From positions 1 to 64,000 of the forward strand of contig JBOGLA010000002.1 of the NCBI GenBank assembly GCA_050746185.1: a stretch of 64,000 nt of DNA, in the 5' to 3' direction. Positions 1-8,217 of the stretch are shown piece after piece. Every line of letters begins with the position of its first letter. Within the stretch, counting starts at the first letter, position 1. The position numbers and the translations under genes were made by a program. Source of the DNA: PALSA-188 sp050746185 (GTDB lineage: Bacteria > Acidobacteriota > Terriglobia > Terriglobales > Acidobacteriaceae). The notes beneath the pieces were generated by a model. The model was not told the origin of the DNA, searched no databases, and was given only the letters and a program-made list of their open reading frames with translations.

Positions 1-1
1 G

Positions 2-181
2 CTCAGGCATGATTACGTATCCGTAAATACGCACGCCGAAGCGGCGCCGCATCTGCTCTAAACACTGAACGAACAGATCGCAAATATCCGGGGAAGTGAA
101 ATTCGCCTGGCGGCGATAACAACTGAAGGTCAGAAAGTGGGACTGCCCAGATTCGTGAAAACGTAGCAGACCGCTCGGCAT
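2..181 (-). CDS. REP-associated tyrosine transposase (RAYT), N-terminal part, cut by window edge
   Basis: Reading the minus strand from the ATG at 181 gives 60 residues with no stop up to the window edge. They show the RAYT/Y1-transposase N-terminus: MPSGLLRFHESGQSHFLTF, then SCYRR, and finally YGYVIMPE, which in the family runs into the HxH metal-binding motif (MPEHVH). RAYTs are single-strand transposases linked to short REP palindromes. A REP-like palindrome lies 40 nt upstream at 221-267 and a matching copy at 62285-62344. Whether the gene is intact cannot be judged because the catalytic Tyr lies outside the window. Confidence 0.8.
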   Translation of the reverse strand, partial: MPSGLLRFHESGQSHFLTFSCYRRQANFTSPDICDLFVQCLEQMRRRFGVRIYGYVIMPE

Positions 182-220
182 GAAAAACCGTACACCCCTC
201 AGGGCCGAAAGTATAGGATT

Positions 221-267
221 CCCAGGTTAGCGCCAAAGAACGGCGCGAACCTGGGGCACCAGGCGAC
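221..267 (-). repeat. REP palindrome upstream of RAYT
   Basis: A hairpin with arms CCCAGGTTAGCGCC and GGCGCGAACCTGGG, 7-nt loop. Read on the minus strand it begins GTCGCCTGGTGCCCCAGGTT, and the same 20 bases open the element at 62285-62344, which also ends in GCTAACCTGGG. Position just upstream of the transposase and a second copy in the window fit a REP family served by this RAYT. Confidence 0.75.
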
Positions 268-705
268 GAATCAGTATGGAAGAACGAGCGCGGCGGTGAC
301 GGTTACGGTTCAGTGAGAGAGGCATTGACGACATCATGTGGGAAACGGATGTCGGAGAAGCCGGCTGGCCCACCTAAGTAGATTTGGTTTTCTCAATGTC
401 ATAACCACGCCGGCTGCCCCATCCGTCGCAATCTCGACGAGTGGGAATTCGTGCTGATTGTATCAAGAGATTTTCTGCAAACTCTTCAAAGTCAAAATAA
501 ACTCGTGACGCGGACTGCATCGGTCCCCACCCGTCGAAAACCGCGACGGGATGGGGCAGCCTTTGTGGTCATGATGTTGAAGAGATCAAAATCCAATTAG
601 GGCGGGCCAGCCTGCCTCTTTTCGCGCACACTCTCCAGTTACCAAGGCCAAACGCCGGATAGAAAAGAAATCTCGATGGGAAAAAAGTTTTCTAAAATTA
701 ACTTC
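268..705. other. gene-free stretch with one strong hairpin
   Basis: No convincing coding frame on either strand between the REP palindrome and tRNA-Pro. It holds the hairpin at 525-556; otherwise nothing recognisable. Confidence 0.5.
525..556. repeat. palindromic intergenic repeat
   Basis: CCCCACCCGTCG and CGACGGG-A-TGGGG pair almost perfectly (one bulged A) around a 7-nt loop. No T-tract follows and no gene ends nearby, so a dispersed palindromic repeat is more likely than a terminator. Confidence 0.45.
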
Positions 706-782
706 TGGTCGGGGCGCGCGGATTTGAACCGCGGACCCCCTGCGCCCAAGGCAGGTGCGCTACCAGGCTGCGCTACGCCCCG
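706..782 (-). tRNA. tRNA-Pro(UGG)
   Basis: The minus strand folds as a tRNA: acceptor CGGGGCG/CGCCCCG, D-arm with AGCCTGGTAGC, anticodon stem CCTGC/GCAGG with loop CTTGGGC (anticodon UGG), T-loop TTCAAAT, discriminator A and an encoded CCA (706-708). Read by eye; all arms pair. Confidence 0.95.
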
Positions 783-800
783 ACATGACTAGCAGAATTG

Positions 801-806
801 ATTCTA
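801..806 (-). promoter_or_regulatory. possible -10 box for tRNA-Pro
   Basis: TAGAAT on the minus strand, 18 nt before the first tRNA base. No clear -35 is seen, so this is a weak call. The rest of the gap up to 1080 shows nothing recognisable. Confidence 0.3.
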
Positions 807-1080
807 AAGTACTTCCCGACGTTGTTTCCACACGAAACAGCTGAAGCCCATGAACTGACGCTCGTCACTTGCAACGTTAGCGATCTTCCGTTGCTCAAAG
901 ATAAAGATTAAAGATATTGTCAATCCCCGGAATTAGCGTCCATGCCAAGCCTTTACGAATTGCCGACAAACCGGGATTTAACTGGGTTGGTCCGACGCTT
1001 GCGCGTTCGTCCTCGTCGGCAGTTCAGTGGCGCCAATTACTTCGCCGAAGCGAACCCCCTTGGCCTTCGAACTGGCGGCT

Positions 1081-2100
1081 TTACTCCGAAGGTTTTACTT
1101 CCTCAAAGCTGAATTGCTTGTCGAGCTTGTCATACATCTTTCCATCCACCTCGACATACGGATAGACGAAATAATTCAGCGCCGGGCCATCTTGCCTGGG
1201 AGACAGCGTGATGTCGCGGCCGGTGGAGAACTGTACGCGATTGGCGTCAACACTGCCGAAGAAATAATCTTCCTTCTGCTTTGCCTGCCATGCCTCCGAA
1301 ATGTCAACCGGAATCCAGCCGATTTTGGCCGCATAGAATTCGGCCCAGCAGTGATAGCCGGCGATATCCCCTTTGTCTTTGTTCTCAGGCAAAGGAAAGC
1401 CGATGTCGAAGCGCGCAGGAATTCCGTCAGCGCGCAGTACACCGATGAACGGAGAATGGAAGTCGGTGCAGTTGCCGTGCTTGGAGTCGCAGGCCCACAC
1501 CGCGTCCCCGCGTCCCCAGCCGGAGCCTGTCTTGTCATAGCGCATGTTCGTAAAAAGATAATCGTACGTAGCCTTGGCTTTCGCGATCGTACCGGTCTGC
1601 GATCCGGTTATATCGTCCGCCAGAGCCTTGATCTTGCCATCCGTAGGAATGAGAGTGTCAGGCGCGACCAACCGGTTCATCGAAGCGGACACAACGCTGG
1701 GCTTGAGATCTTTGCGCTCGAGTTGAGCGTAGTCGCCGCGCGAGTATTCCCGGCGCGTGACTTCGTATTCGACGGTGAACTCTGCTTTGCCCGCAACGGG
1801 ATTCTGCACGTCGGCGTAGATCATGCGGTTTCCGTACTCGGGCTCGCGCGTCATCTGCGTCTTGCCAGGAGCCTTGACGTTCAGAACTCGTACCGTCTGA
1901 TGCTGGTCGGTCTGCGGCACTGGAACCCAGACCCGCACTTGCTTCGCTCCGGCGGGAATCTCTTTCACCGTGAAGCTGTAGGTGAAGCGAAACGCGCGGG
2001 TTGGCGGGCTGAATTTCTCCGCATTCGAAGTGGCGTCGGCGGCCGGCAGGGACGCCACAAGAAACAGCACGAGAAACGACGAGAGCACTCGCAGCCTCAT
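1081..2100 (-). CDS. secreted transglutaminase-like (TgpA/DUF3857-type) protein
   Basis: 339 residues with a cleavable signal peptide (hydrophobic 5-18, then SLPAADA). The C-terminal half carries the transglutaminase-core triad: Cys in GNCTDFHSPF, His in GYHCWAEFY, Asp in PVDISEA. The N-terminal half is beta-rich (VRVWVPVPQTD), as in many bacterial transglutaminase-like proteins of unknown substrate. Probably periplasmic; cross-linking, amidase or peptidase activity cannot be told apart from sequence. Monocistronic; the ATG is chosen because it directly precedes the signal peptide. Confidence 0.85.
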   Translation of the reverse strand: MRLRVLSSFLVLFLVASLPAADATSNAEKFSPPTRAFRFTYSFTVKEIPAGAKQVRVWVPVPQTDQHQTVRVLNVKAPGKTQMTREPEYGNRMIYADVQNPVAGKAEFTVEYEVTRREYSRGDYAQLERKDLKPSVVSASMNRLVAPDTLIPTDGKIKALADDITGSQTGTIAKAKATYDYLFTNMRYDKTGSGWGRGDAVWACDSKHGNCTDFHSPFIGVLRADGIPARFDIGFPLPENKDKGDIAGYHCWAEFYAAKIGWIPVDISEAWQAKQKEDYFFGSVDANRVQFSTGRDITLSPRQDGPALNYFVYPYVEVDGKMYDKLDKQFSFEEVKPSE

Positions 2101-2262
2101 GAAAACACTCCTTCGGCGGATATGGATCGAAATTTTACCAGCAATGCGAGCCTGTCTGGGGCCGGGGAGCCGGTTTATTCAAATATTAATAAATTCGCTT
2201 ACGAGACTTGAGGCTGTCGAATATTTCGAATCTGGTATAGCATCCACTGCACGAGGTTCACT

Positions 2263-2766
2263 ATGGCGAACGCAGCCCCGCTCCGAAATGACATGGCACG
2301 ATTGGCGCGTCAACCTCAAGCCGGAACCGGTCTGGCAATCGTGCGGGTGACAATTGGCGCCATGTTCGTTTGGGTCTTCTTCGAGAATTGGGGTAAAGGT
2401 CTCTACACCCCCGCGGGCTACGCTAACCTCATCAATTACTACATCAAGCAGGGCCATTCGCCGGCCGCGTGGAAAGCGGTCATGGGTCTGGCGGCCACCC
2501 ACGCCGCCATGGCCGCTCCTATGCAGGCCATGACCGAGATCTCTCTTGGTATTCTGCTCGTCATTGGTCTGCTTACCCGGCCGGCCGCGGCTGTCGCTTT
2601 TCTGTATCTCGGCAGCCTTTGGGTTTCGGAGTGGGGCACCGCGTGGATATGGGAACTGCTGGTTCCGGTGCTTGCATCGCTTTCGCTCGCTATCGGAAGC
2701 GCCGGCCGAAGATGGGGCGTTGACGCATGGCTGTCGAAACGCTGGCCGTCTTCCCCCTGGTGGTAA
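2263..2766 (+). CDS. DoxX-like integral membrane protein
   Basis: 167 residues with four predicted membrane segments (about 25-45, 85-102, 107-125, 130-147). The pattern RVTIGAMFVWVFFENWGKGLY near the first helix and TEISLGILLVIGLLTRPAAA in the second half is typical of DoxX/SURF4-type proteins. The exact reaction is unknown; some relatives take part in quinone or thiosulfate redox chemistry. The 3' end overlaps the next gene by 40 nt if that gene starts at its first ATG, so the two are probably co-transcribed. Confidence 0.7.
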   Translation: MANAAPLRNDMARLARQPQAGTGLAIVRVTIGAMFVWVFFENWGKGLYTPAGYANLINYYIKQGHSPAAWKAVMGLAATHAAMAAPMQAMTEISLGILLVIGLLTRPAAAVAFLYLGSLWVSEWGTAWIWELLVPVLASLSLAIGSAGRRWGVDAWLSKRWPSSPWW

Positions 2767-3500
2767 TTGCTCGCGCCAAACTTTTGAGCCAAAGTCCAGT
2801 GCGCGTCTCCGTCATCATCCCCACTCATAATGAAGCCCAGGCGATCGGGCATGTGCTTGCCGATCTTCCTTCCCATCTCGTCAGTGAAGTCATCGTCGTT
2901 GACAGCAATTCGACTGACGGCACGCCCGAGGTCGCGGCAAGAATGGGAGCGCGCGTCGTTCAGGAGCCTCGGCGAGGATACGGGCGCGCTTGTTTGACGG
3001 GACTTGCGAATACGAAAAATCCTGACGTGGTTGTGTTCCTTGATGGCGACTACAGCGATCGCCCGTCCGAGTTGCCAATTCTACTGGCGCCAATCATCGA
3101 GGGGCGCGCGGACATCACGCTCGGCTCCCGCCTCCACGAGCGAAATTCGACCGACGCGCTGCCATGGCATCAGGTGTTTGGGAATCGTTTCGCTGCCGGT
3201 CTGGTTAAGGTGCTTTATGGTCTTCAAATTAGTGACCTCGGCCCGTTTCGCGCGGGCCGCGCCGATGTACTGCGAGCGCTCGCACTCGAAGAGACCACTT
3301 ATGGCTGGGCGGTTGAGATGATCCTCAAAGGCGCGCTCGCTGGATGCCGCGTGGTGGAGGTCCCGGTGAGCTACTACCCGCGCATCGGAAAATCGAAGAT
3401 CAGCGGTACGCTGAAAGGCACGCTCGGCGCGGGTTGGTTCATTCTCAGCTTGATTGTGCGCTACTATTTCCGGCGGCGAAGCACTGGGACGCCAGCTTAG
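2727..3500 (+). CDS. glycosyltransferase family 2
   Basis: 257 residues, GT-A fold. VSVIIPTHNE begins the Rossmann-like domain, VVDSNSTDGT follows, and FLDGDYSD supplies the metal-binding Asp cluster; it resembles dolichyl-phosphate-mannose/glucose synthases. The tail ends in a hydrophobic stretch (GAGWFILSLIVRYYF) that may contact the membrane. The ATG at 2727 overlaps the DoxX gene by 40 nt; a GTG at 2760 is an alternative, since the conserved fold starts only about residue 26. Donor and acceptor are unknown. A 12-bp hairpin follows immediately. Confidence 0.85.
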   Translation: MAVETLAVFPLVVIARAKLLSQSPVRVSVIIPTHNEAQAIGHVLADLPSHLVSEVIVVDSNSTDGTPEVAARMGARVVQEPRRGYGRACLTGLANTKNPDVVVFLDGDYSDRPSELPILLAPIIEGRADITLGSRLHERNSTDALPWHQVFGNRFAAGLVKVLYGLQISDLGPFRAGRADVLRALALEETTYGWAVEMILKGALAGCRVVEVPVSYYPRIGKSKISGTLKGTLGAGWFILSLIVRYYFRRRSTGTPA

Positions 3501-3509
3501 GACCGGTGG

Positions 3510-3541
3510 CCCAGTCAAGCCCCGATTTTGGCTTGACTGGG
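3510..3541 (+). terminator. hairpin after glycosyltransferase gene
   Basis: Perfect 12-bp stem CCCAGTCAAGCC / GGCTTGACTGGG with an 8-nt loop, 9 nt after the stop codon and between convergent genes. No T-run follows, so it may act as a transcript end-protector or be a dispersed palindrome rather than a classical terminator. Confidence 0.5.
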
Positions 3542-3626
3542 GATGTTCATACGTCACAGACACGGCCCGGCTGACAAACAAGGTTCCCATGTTTCCTGCA
3601 CGGTCTCTGAGAAGAGCTCTCCGTGT

Positions 3627-4325
3627 TCATTCAAACTGTTTTCGGAAGCTGGCCAACTCCTGTTTTATGTCATCCATCACCGCCTTCAGGTTAGCCAATT
3701 CTTCCTCCAGCTTCGCGATCCGATTCTCCTCCTCCTCGGCTGTTTTGGAGACAATGGCCTCACCGGCCACTATCGCGTCTTCAACGTCCCCGGAAAGCAG
3801 ATGCATGTAGCGCGACTCTTTCGTCCCCGGCTGGCGGTCAAGCATTGTCGCCAGCGGCGGATCGCACTGCATCAGTCGCTGCAAAGTGGACTGCACGTCG
3901 GTCAGATCTTCGAAATGGTGCAGGCGTTCGGTGCGTCCGCGAAGCCCACCGGGAGTTTGCGCGCCACGCAGCAATAAAACGCACATGAGCGCAGTCTCAC
4001 CCCGGGTGAAATTGAACACCTCCTGAAAGCGATGCTCGTATTTGGTTACGCGGCTGTCCGCGCCGCTGGTTGGACCGGCAAGCCGCTTCTGCTGAAGCGA
4101 GTCCAGCGCCGTTCGGACCGATGCCTCGTCGAGAGCCATTACCGGATCGCGGTTGTTCTTCTGGTTACACGCGTTAACCAGCGCGTTCAGCGACAGCGGA
4201 TAATAATCGGGGGTGGTGATGTCCTTTTCAATCAACGAGCCCAGCACCCGCGCCTCGATCGCAGTCAGAACAATAGTTGCCGCTCGTTTCTCTTCCGAAT
4301 TCTCCACATTCAAGGATACCAGCAC
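3627..4325 (-). CDS. DUF480 / YceH-family protein
   Basis: About 232 residues from a GTG at 4325 (a GTG at 4307 is also possible). The ATG at 4400 would run into the divergent response-regulator gene and adds a non-conserved tail. The family signature is clear: IEARVLGSLIEKDITTPDYYPLSLNALVNACNQ, RDPVM, then GETALMCVLLLRGAQTPGEL-like text. DUF480 forms tandem winged helices and its role is unknown. The C-terminus (about 185-230) is a charged coiled coil (EEEENRIAKLEEELANLKAVMDD). Confidence 0.85.
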   Translation of the reverse strand: MLVSLNVENSEEKRAATIVLTAIEARVLGSLIEKDITTPDYYPLSLNALVNACNQKNNRDPVMALDEASVRTALDSLQQKRLAGPTSGADSRVTKYEHRFQEVFNFTRGETALMCVLLLRGAQTPGGLRGRTERLHHFEDLTDVQSTLQRLMQCDPPLATMLDRQPGTKESRYMHLLSGDVEDAIVAGEAIVSKTAEEEENRIAKLEEELANLKAVMDDIKQELASFRKQFE

Positions 4326-4342
4326 GTTAGCGACCCCCCAGC

Positions 4343-4348
4343 TACAAT
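4343..4348 (+). promoter_or_regulatory. candidate -10 box, leaderless start of response regulator
   Basis: TACAAT ends 6 nt before the GTG start codon at 4355. A transcript started about 7 nt after this box would begin at the start codon itself. No Shine-Dalgarno sequence is present. Confidence 0.5.
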
Positions 4349-4354
4349 AGGCCT

Positions 4355-5047
4355 GTGAAGCCCAGCATCTTTGTCGTCGAAGATGACCCGGATATCTCAT
4401 TCCTTGTGCGCCACCATTTGGATGGAGCCGGCTTTGCTGTAAAGATATTCCCGTCCGGCGGCTCGGTTATCGAGGAATCCGAGCATCAGCGGCCCGCTCT
4501 CTTCCTGTTGGACGTTATGGTCCCGGGAAAAGACGGTTTCGAACTCTGCCGGCAGATTCGGACCACGCCGTCGTTGTTTTCGACGCCAATAATCTTTCTC
4601 ACCGCGAAGAGCGGGGAGGCTGACCGCATTCTCGGATTCGAGTTAGGCGCGGATGATTATATTTCCAAGCCTTTCAGCCCGCGCGAGCTGGTCGCGCGGG
4701 TAAAGGCCGTGATGCGGCGTTTTGAGCGGCCGCTACCGCAGACTGCGTTAAAAGTGGGAGGAATCGAGATTGACCGCACGGCGATGATTGTTAAGGTTGA
4801 TGGAAACGTGATCACGACAACCGCCACAGAGTTCCGGCTGCTCGAATACTTCGCCCGTCACGTGGGGAGGGTTTTCAGCCGCGACCAGTTGCTGGATTCT
4901 GTCTGGCGCGATACTTCTTACGTCACTTCGCGTTCCGTGGATGTTTACGTCCGGCGCATTCGCGAGAAGATCGAACGCGATCCCGAAAATCCCCGCTATC
5001 TTAAGACGGTGCGCGGGGCGGGATATCGTTTTGAGGCTCCCAAGTGA
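4355..5047 (+). CDS. OmpR/PhoB-family response regulator
   Basis: 230 residues. The receiver domain (about 4-118) has the acidic pair DD at 10-11, phosphoacceptor Asp53 in LLDVMVPGKDG, Thr in FLTAK and Lys in ISKPFSP. The C-terminal winged helix (about 130-228) has the OmpR signature TATEFRLLEYFARHVGRVFSRDQLLD and VRRIREKIE, RTVRGAGYRF-like. GTG start. The stop overlaps the GTG of the histidine kinase, so the pair is translationally coupled. It is closest in type to PhoB, but no pst or phoU gene is nearby, so the phosphate link is only suggested. Confidence 0.9.
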   Translation: MKPSIFVVEDDPDISFLVRHHLDGAGFAVKIFPSGGSVIEESEHQRPALFLLDVMVPGKDGFELCRQIRTTPSLFSTPIIFLTAKSGEADRILGFELGADDYISKPFSPRELVARVKAVMRRFERPLPQTALKVGGIEIDRTAMIVKVDGNVITTTATEFRLLEYFARHVGRVFSRDQLLDSVWRDTSYVTSRSVDVYVRRIREKIERDPENPRYLKTVRGAGYRFEAPK

Positions 5048-6744
5048 GGTCCCGGATTTTTGTTCTGCTCGCCGTCTTCCTCTTGTTGATTGCCTGCACG
5101 ACCATCGTATTTGGATTTTTCCTTCACCGCACTTTTGAATCTTCTCTTCGCGAGGAAATTGAGCGCAACTTAGAACAAAAGGCCGCCATGTTTGCCAACC
5201 GGGTGAACACCGACCGCAAATACAGCCTCCAGGATATCGTTTCTCAGGAGGGGCACGCCGCCGGCGCGCGGGCTACCGTCATTGATGAGCGCGGCAAGGT
5301 GCTGGCGGACTCCGAAGCTTCAGCTCCTACCATGGAAAATCTTGCGGGCGACGCCGAGTTTGTCGCAGCCCTCGGGGGCCAAACCGGGGTTGAAACACGC
5401 GCCAGTACGTCCCTCGGAATTCCCATTCTCTACGTCGCCGTTCCCGTCGCCGGAGGAGCGGCGCGTCTTGCCTATCCGTTGCCGAATGAACCTGGAACTC
5501 ACATCTGGAGCGCATTGCTGTTGGCCTCAGGCCTATGCTTCGTGCTGGCCGTGGTAGGTGCAGGCATTTCAGTGCTCGGTGCGCCGCAGTGGTTGCGAAA
5601 GTTTCAGACCCTGAATGCGCGAACTCCTGCCACGTCAGATTTGGGGCCGGACAAAGAATGGCTCCAAGTCTCGCCCTCTCACCAATTGGAAGCCAGTTTC
5701 ATCGCCCTTCGGGAAAAGCAGCACCAGCTCGAGACTCTGCTGAACAGTATGCAGGAGGCGGTGATTGCGATCGGGCCTGACGAACTGGTGCAATGGGCGA
5801 ACGTCAACATGGAGCGGTTGGTTTTCCTGCGCATCCGGCTCAATGCGCCTCTGGTCGAAACCGTGCGTGATCCGGATTTTCTTCGCGCCGTCCGCCAGGC
5901 CAGCGAAACGCGGAAACCCGTCGTTGCCAGAGCGACTTCCATGATTCCGGGGCACACCTTTGACGTCACCGCAGCCCCTTTGCCGGGCGGAGGAGCCGTG
6001 GTAGTCCTGCGCGATCTTACTGAAACCGAGCGGGTAGAGAAGACGCGCCGGGACTTCATCGCCAACGTATCCCATGAACTGCGCACGCCCCTGACGTCGA
6101 TCCAGGGATATGCGGAAACATTGCTCGACACAAGCGGGGGCCAGAATCATTCGCGGGAGTTTCTGGAAATCATCCGCAAGAATGCGGCCCGCATGTCGCG
6201 TCTCACAGAAGACCTGCTGACGCTGGCGCGGGTGGAATCCGGCGAGCAGCGATTCGACATCCGGCCCGTTTCCACCACCGAACTTTTGCGTGACGCGGTG
6301 GCGAATTTTCGTGAAGTAGCGCGGTCGCAGGGAATCGAGCTTCGCGTGGACGATCAAGCTTCCTGCCAGGTCAATGCTGACCCGGAGGCTATCCAGCAGG
6401 TATTTTCCAACCTGATTGAAAATGCAATGAAGTATGCGGCATCGGGCAAAGTTGTTGAGTTCGCCGTCCGGAGGCTCAACGGCCAGGTTGAGTTTTGCGT
6501 CCGCGATTTCGGCCCCGGTATTTCTTCCGAACATTTGCCGCGGCTCTTCGAACGTTTTTATCGTGTGGACAGAGCGCGTTCTCGCGAGTCCGGCGGAACC
6601 GGCCTTGGACTCGCCATAGCAAAACACATTATGCTGGCCCACGGAGGTACGATTCGCGCCGAAAGCGAACTCAACCACGGTTCCGCTTTCCTGTTTACGC
6701 TCCCGTTGGCCACCGTCGCGGCAGATGAGCGGCGGCGTTTATAG
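5044..6744 (+). CDS. PhoR-like sensor histidine kinase
   Basis: 566 residues, GTG start overlapping the regulator stop. Membrane segment at about 7-25, an extracytoplasmic sensor of about 130 residues, second membrane segment at about 157-180, then a PAS-like domain (about 225-320). DHp box FIANVSHELRTPL follows (His about 344), then N box FSNLIENAMKYA, G1 DFGPGIS and G2 GGTGLGLAIAKHI. All catalytic boxes are intact, so it should autophosphorylate and pass phosphate to the upstream regulator. The signal is unknown. The first membrane span and dimerisation plan match PhoR/ResE/WalK-type kinases. Confidence 0.9.
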   Translation: MRSRIFVLLAVFLLLIACTTIVFGFFLHRTFESSLREEIERNLEQKAAMFANRVNTDRKYSLQDIVSQEGHAAGARATVIDERGKVLADSEASAPTMENLAGDAEFVAALGGQTGVETRASTSLGIPILYVAVPVAGGAARLAYPLPNEPGTHIWSALLLASGLCFVLAVVGAGISVLGAPQWLRKFQTLNARTPATSDLGPDKEWLQVSPSHQLEASFIALREKQHQLETLLNSMQEAVIAIGPDELVQWANVNMERLVFLRIRLNAPLVETVRDPDFLRAVRQASETRKPVVARATSMIPGHTFDVTAAPLPGGGAVVVLRDLTETERVEKTRRDFIANVSHELRTPLTSIQGYAETLLDTSGGQNHSREFLEIIRKNAARMSRLTEDLLTLARVESGEQRFDIRPVSTTELLRDAVANFREVARSQGIELRVDDQASCQVNADPEAIQQVFSNLIENAMKYAASGKVVEFAVRRLNGQVEFCVRDFGPGISSEHLPRLFERFYRVDRARSRESGGTGLGLAIAKHIMLAHGGTIRAESELNHGSAFLFTLPLATVAADERRRL

Positions 6745-6758
6745 CTAGACTTCCTGCA

Positions 6759-8138
6759 ATGGCCTTTGCCGATCAACTTGGTTTCACCTTCCGCCCTCCC
6801 GACAGGCGAGTGTGGACGGTTCGCGATCTGGTCGCCGCCGTCCGCACCCACATTGAGCGCGAATACGCAGACACGTGGGTCGAGGGCGAAATTTCAAATT
6901 TCCGCGCCCATGATTCCGGACATCTCTACTTCACGCTGAAAGATCAGAACTCCCAGCTTAATGCGGTGATGTTCCGTTCGCAAGCCAAGCTGCTTCGCTT
7001 CCGTCCCGACAATGGGATGCAGGTTGTGGTCCGTGGCCGCATTACCATTTACGAAGATCGCGGGCAGTTGCAAATTACCGCGGAATATCTGGAACCGAAG
7101 GGAGCGGGCGCTCTTCAGGTTGCCTTTGAGCAACTCAAGGCCAGGTTGGAGGCGGAGGGCATGTTTGACGCCGCCCGCAAAAAGGCTATTCCGACGCTGC
7201 CGCGCCGCATCGGAATTGTAACCTCGCCGCAGGCAGCGGCTCTGCGCGATATTCTCAATATTCTGCAACGCCGTCATCAGACCGCAAACATTTTGATCTT
7301 CCCTTCGCAGGTTCAGGGAGAGTCCGCGCCGCCGGAGGTGATGGCAGGGGTCCGGTATTTCAATAAGTCTCGCAATGTGGATGTGATTATCGTGGCGCGT
7401 GGCGGCGGGTCAGCCGAGGACCTCGCAGCATTCAACCATGAAGGCCTGGCTCGAGTCATCGCGGCTTCGCAGATTCCTGTTATTTCGGCGGTGGGACACG
7501 AGACTGACTTCACCATCATTGATTTTGTCGCCGATCTTCGCGCCGCCACGCCCTCCGCCGCGGCGGAATTGGTGATTCGGTCCCGGCAAGACATCGAACA
7601 GCAGTCCGAGGAGTTGCGTTTTCGCCTCGCCCGCGCCATGCGATACCGCCTGCTCATGGGCAGGCAGGCGCTCACTGAATTGGCGCAACACGGGACGTTC
7701 GCGCGCATGATGGACCTGATCCATCAGCGCCAGCAAAAATTGGATGACCTTGCATTTCGCCTGGAGAAATCCGGGCGCAGGCTTTTGGAGCAAAACCGGC
7801 GGCGATGGGAAGCGGCGGCATCGGCTGTCCGGCATTACGACGTCCGGCGCGTGCTCTCCGGCATACGCAAGGAACTGGATTCGCACGTGGCGGCGATGAT
7901 CGCGGCAACCCGCAATCAACTGCTTCTGCAAAAGGCCCGCCTGGAGAGGATCACGCGGCAAATCGAAGCGCTCTCCCCACTGGCGATTCTTGATCGAGGA
8001 TACGCTTTGGTATTCGACGCCTCGGGCAAACTGCTGAAAGATGTCGCCGGGGTAAAGCGTGGCTCTGACATTTCCGCCCGGCTATCCAGAGGAACCATGA
8101 CGGCGACGGTCACGAAAACCAATCCGGGTCACTCCTGA
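6759..8138 (+). CDS. xseA: exodeoxyribonuclease VII large subunit
   Basis: 459 residues. N-terminal OB-fold (WVEGEISNFRAHDSGHLYFTLKD, about 30-100) followed by the catalytic region with GIVTSPQAAALRDI, VIIVARGGGSAEDLAAFN and SAVGHETDFTIIDFVADLRAATPSAAAEL, all hallmarks of XseA. A coiled-coil region spans about 270-380. It acts in single-strand DNA degradation with XseB; no small-subunit gene is visible next to it. It begins 14 nt after the histidine kinase gene, so read-through is possible. Confidence 0.95.
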   Translation: MAFADQLGFTFRPPDRRVWTVRDLVAAVRTHIEREYADTWVEGEISNFRAHDSGHLYFTLKDQNSQLNAVMFRSQAKLLRFRPDNGMQVVVRGRITIYEDRGQLQITAEYLEPKGAGALQVAFEQLKARLEAEGMFDAARKKAIPTLPRRIGIVTSPQAAALRDILNILQRRHQTANILIFPSQVQGESAPPEVMAGVRYFNKSRNVDVIIVARGGGSAEDLAAFNHEGLARVIAASQIPVISAVGHETDFTIIDFVADLRAATPSAAAELVIRSRQDIEQQSEELRFRLARAMRYRLLMGRQALTELAQHGTFARMMDLIHQRQQKLDDLAFRLEKSGRRLLEQNRRRWEAAASAVRHYDVRRVLSGIRKELDSHVAAMIAATRNQLLLQKARLERITRQIEALSPLAILDRGYALVFDASGKLLKDVAGVKRGSDISARLSRGTMTATVTKTNPGHS

Positions 8139-8217
8139 ACCTGCCCTGCTCGCGCCGTAATATTCTGAGCGTGGATTACAATTGTTAATCTGAGCCATTC
8201 TAGGGAAGGGGCCCTGG

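Noticed and set aside
3..236. 77-codon minus-strand frame at the left edge
   Set aside because: Out of frame with the RAYT reading, which matches a known family from the ATG at 181.
1027..2211. 394-codon open frame on the plus strand
   Set aside because: It is antisense to the transglutaminase-like gene, whose catalytic motifs are clear; the frame has no recognisable domain.
5635..6678. 347-codon frame on the minus strand
   Set aside because: Antisense to the histidine kinase with intact kinase boxes; no family features.
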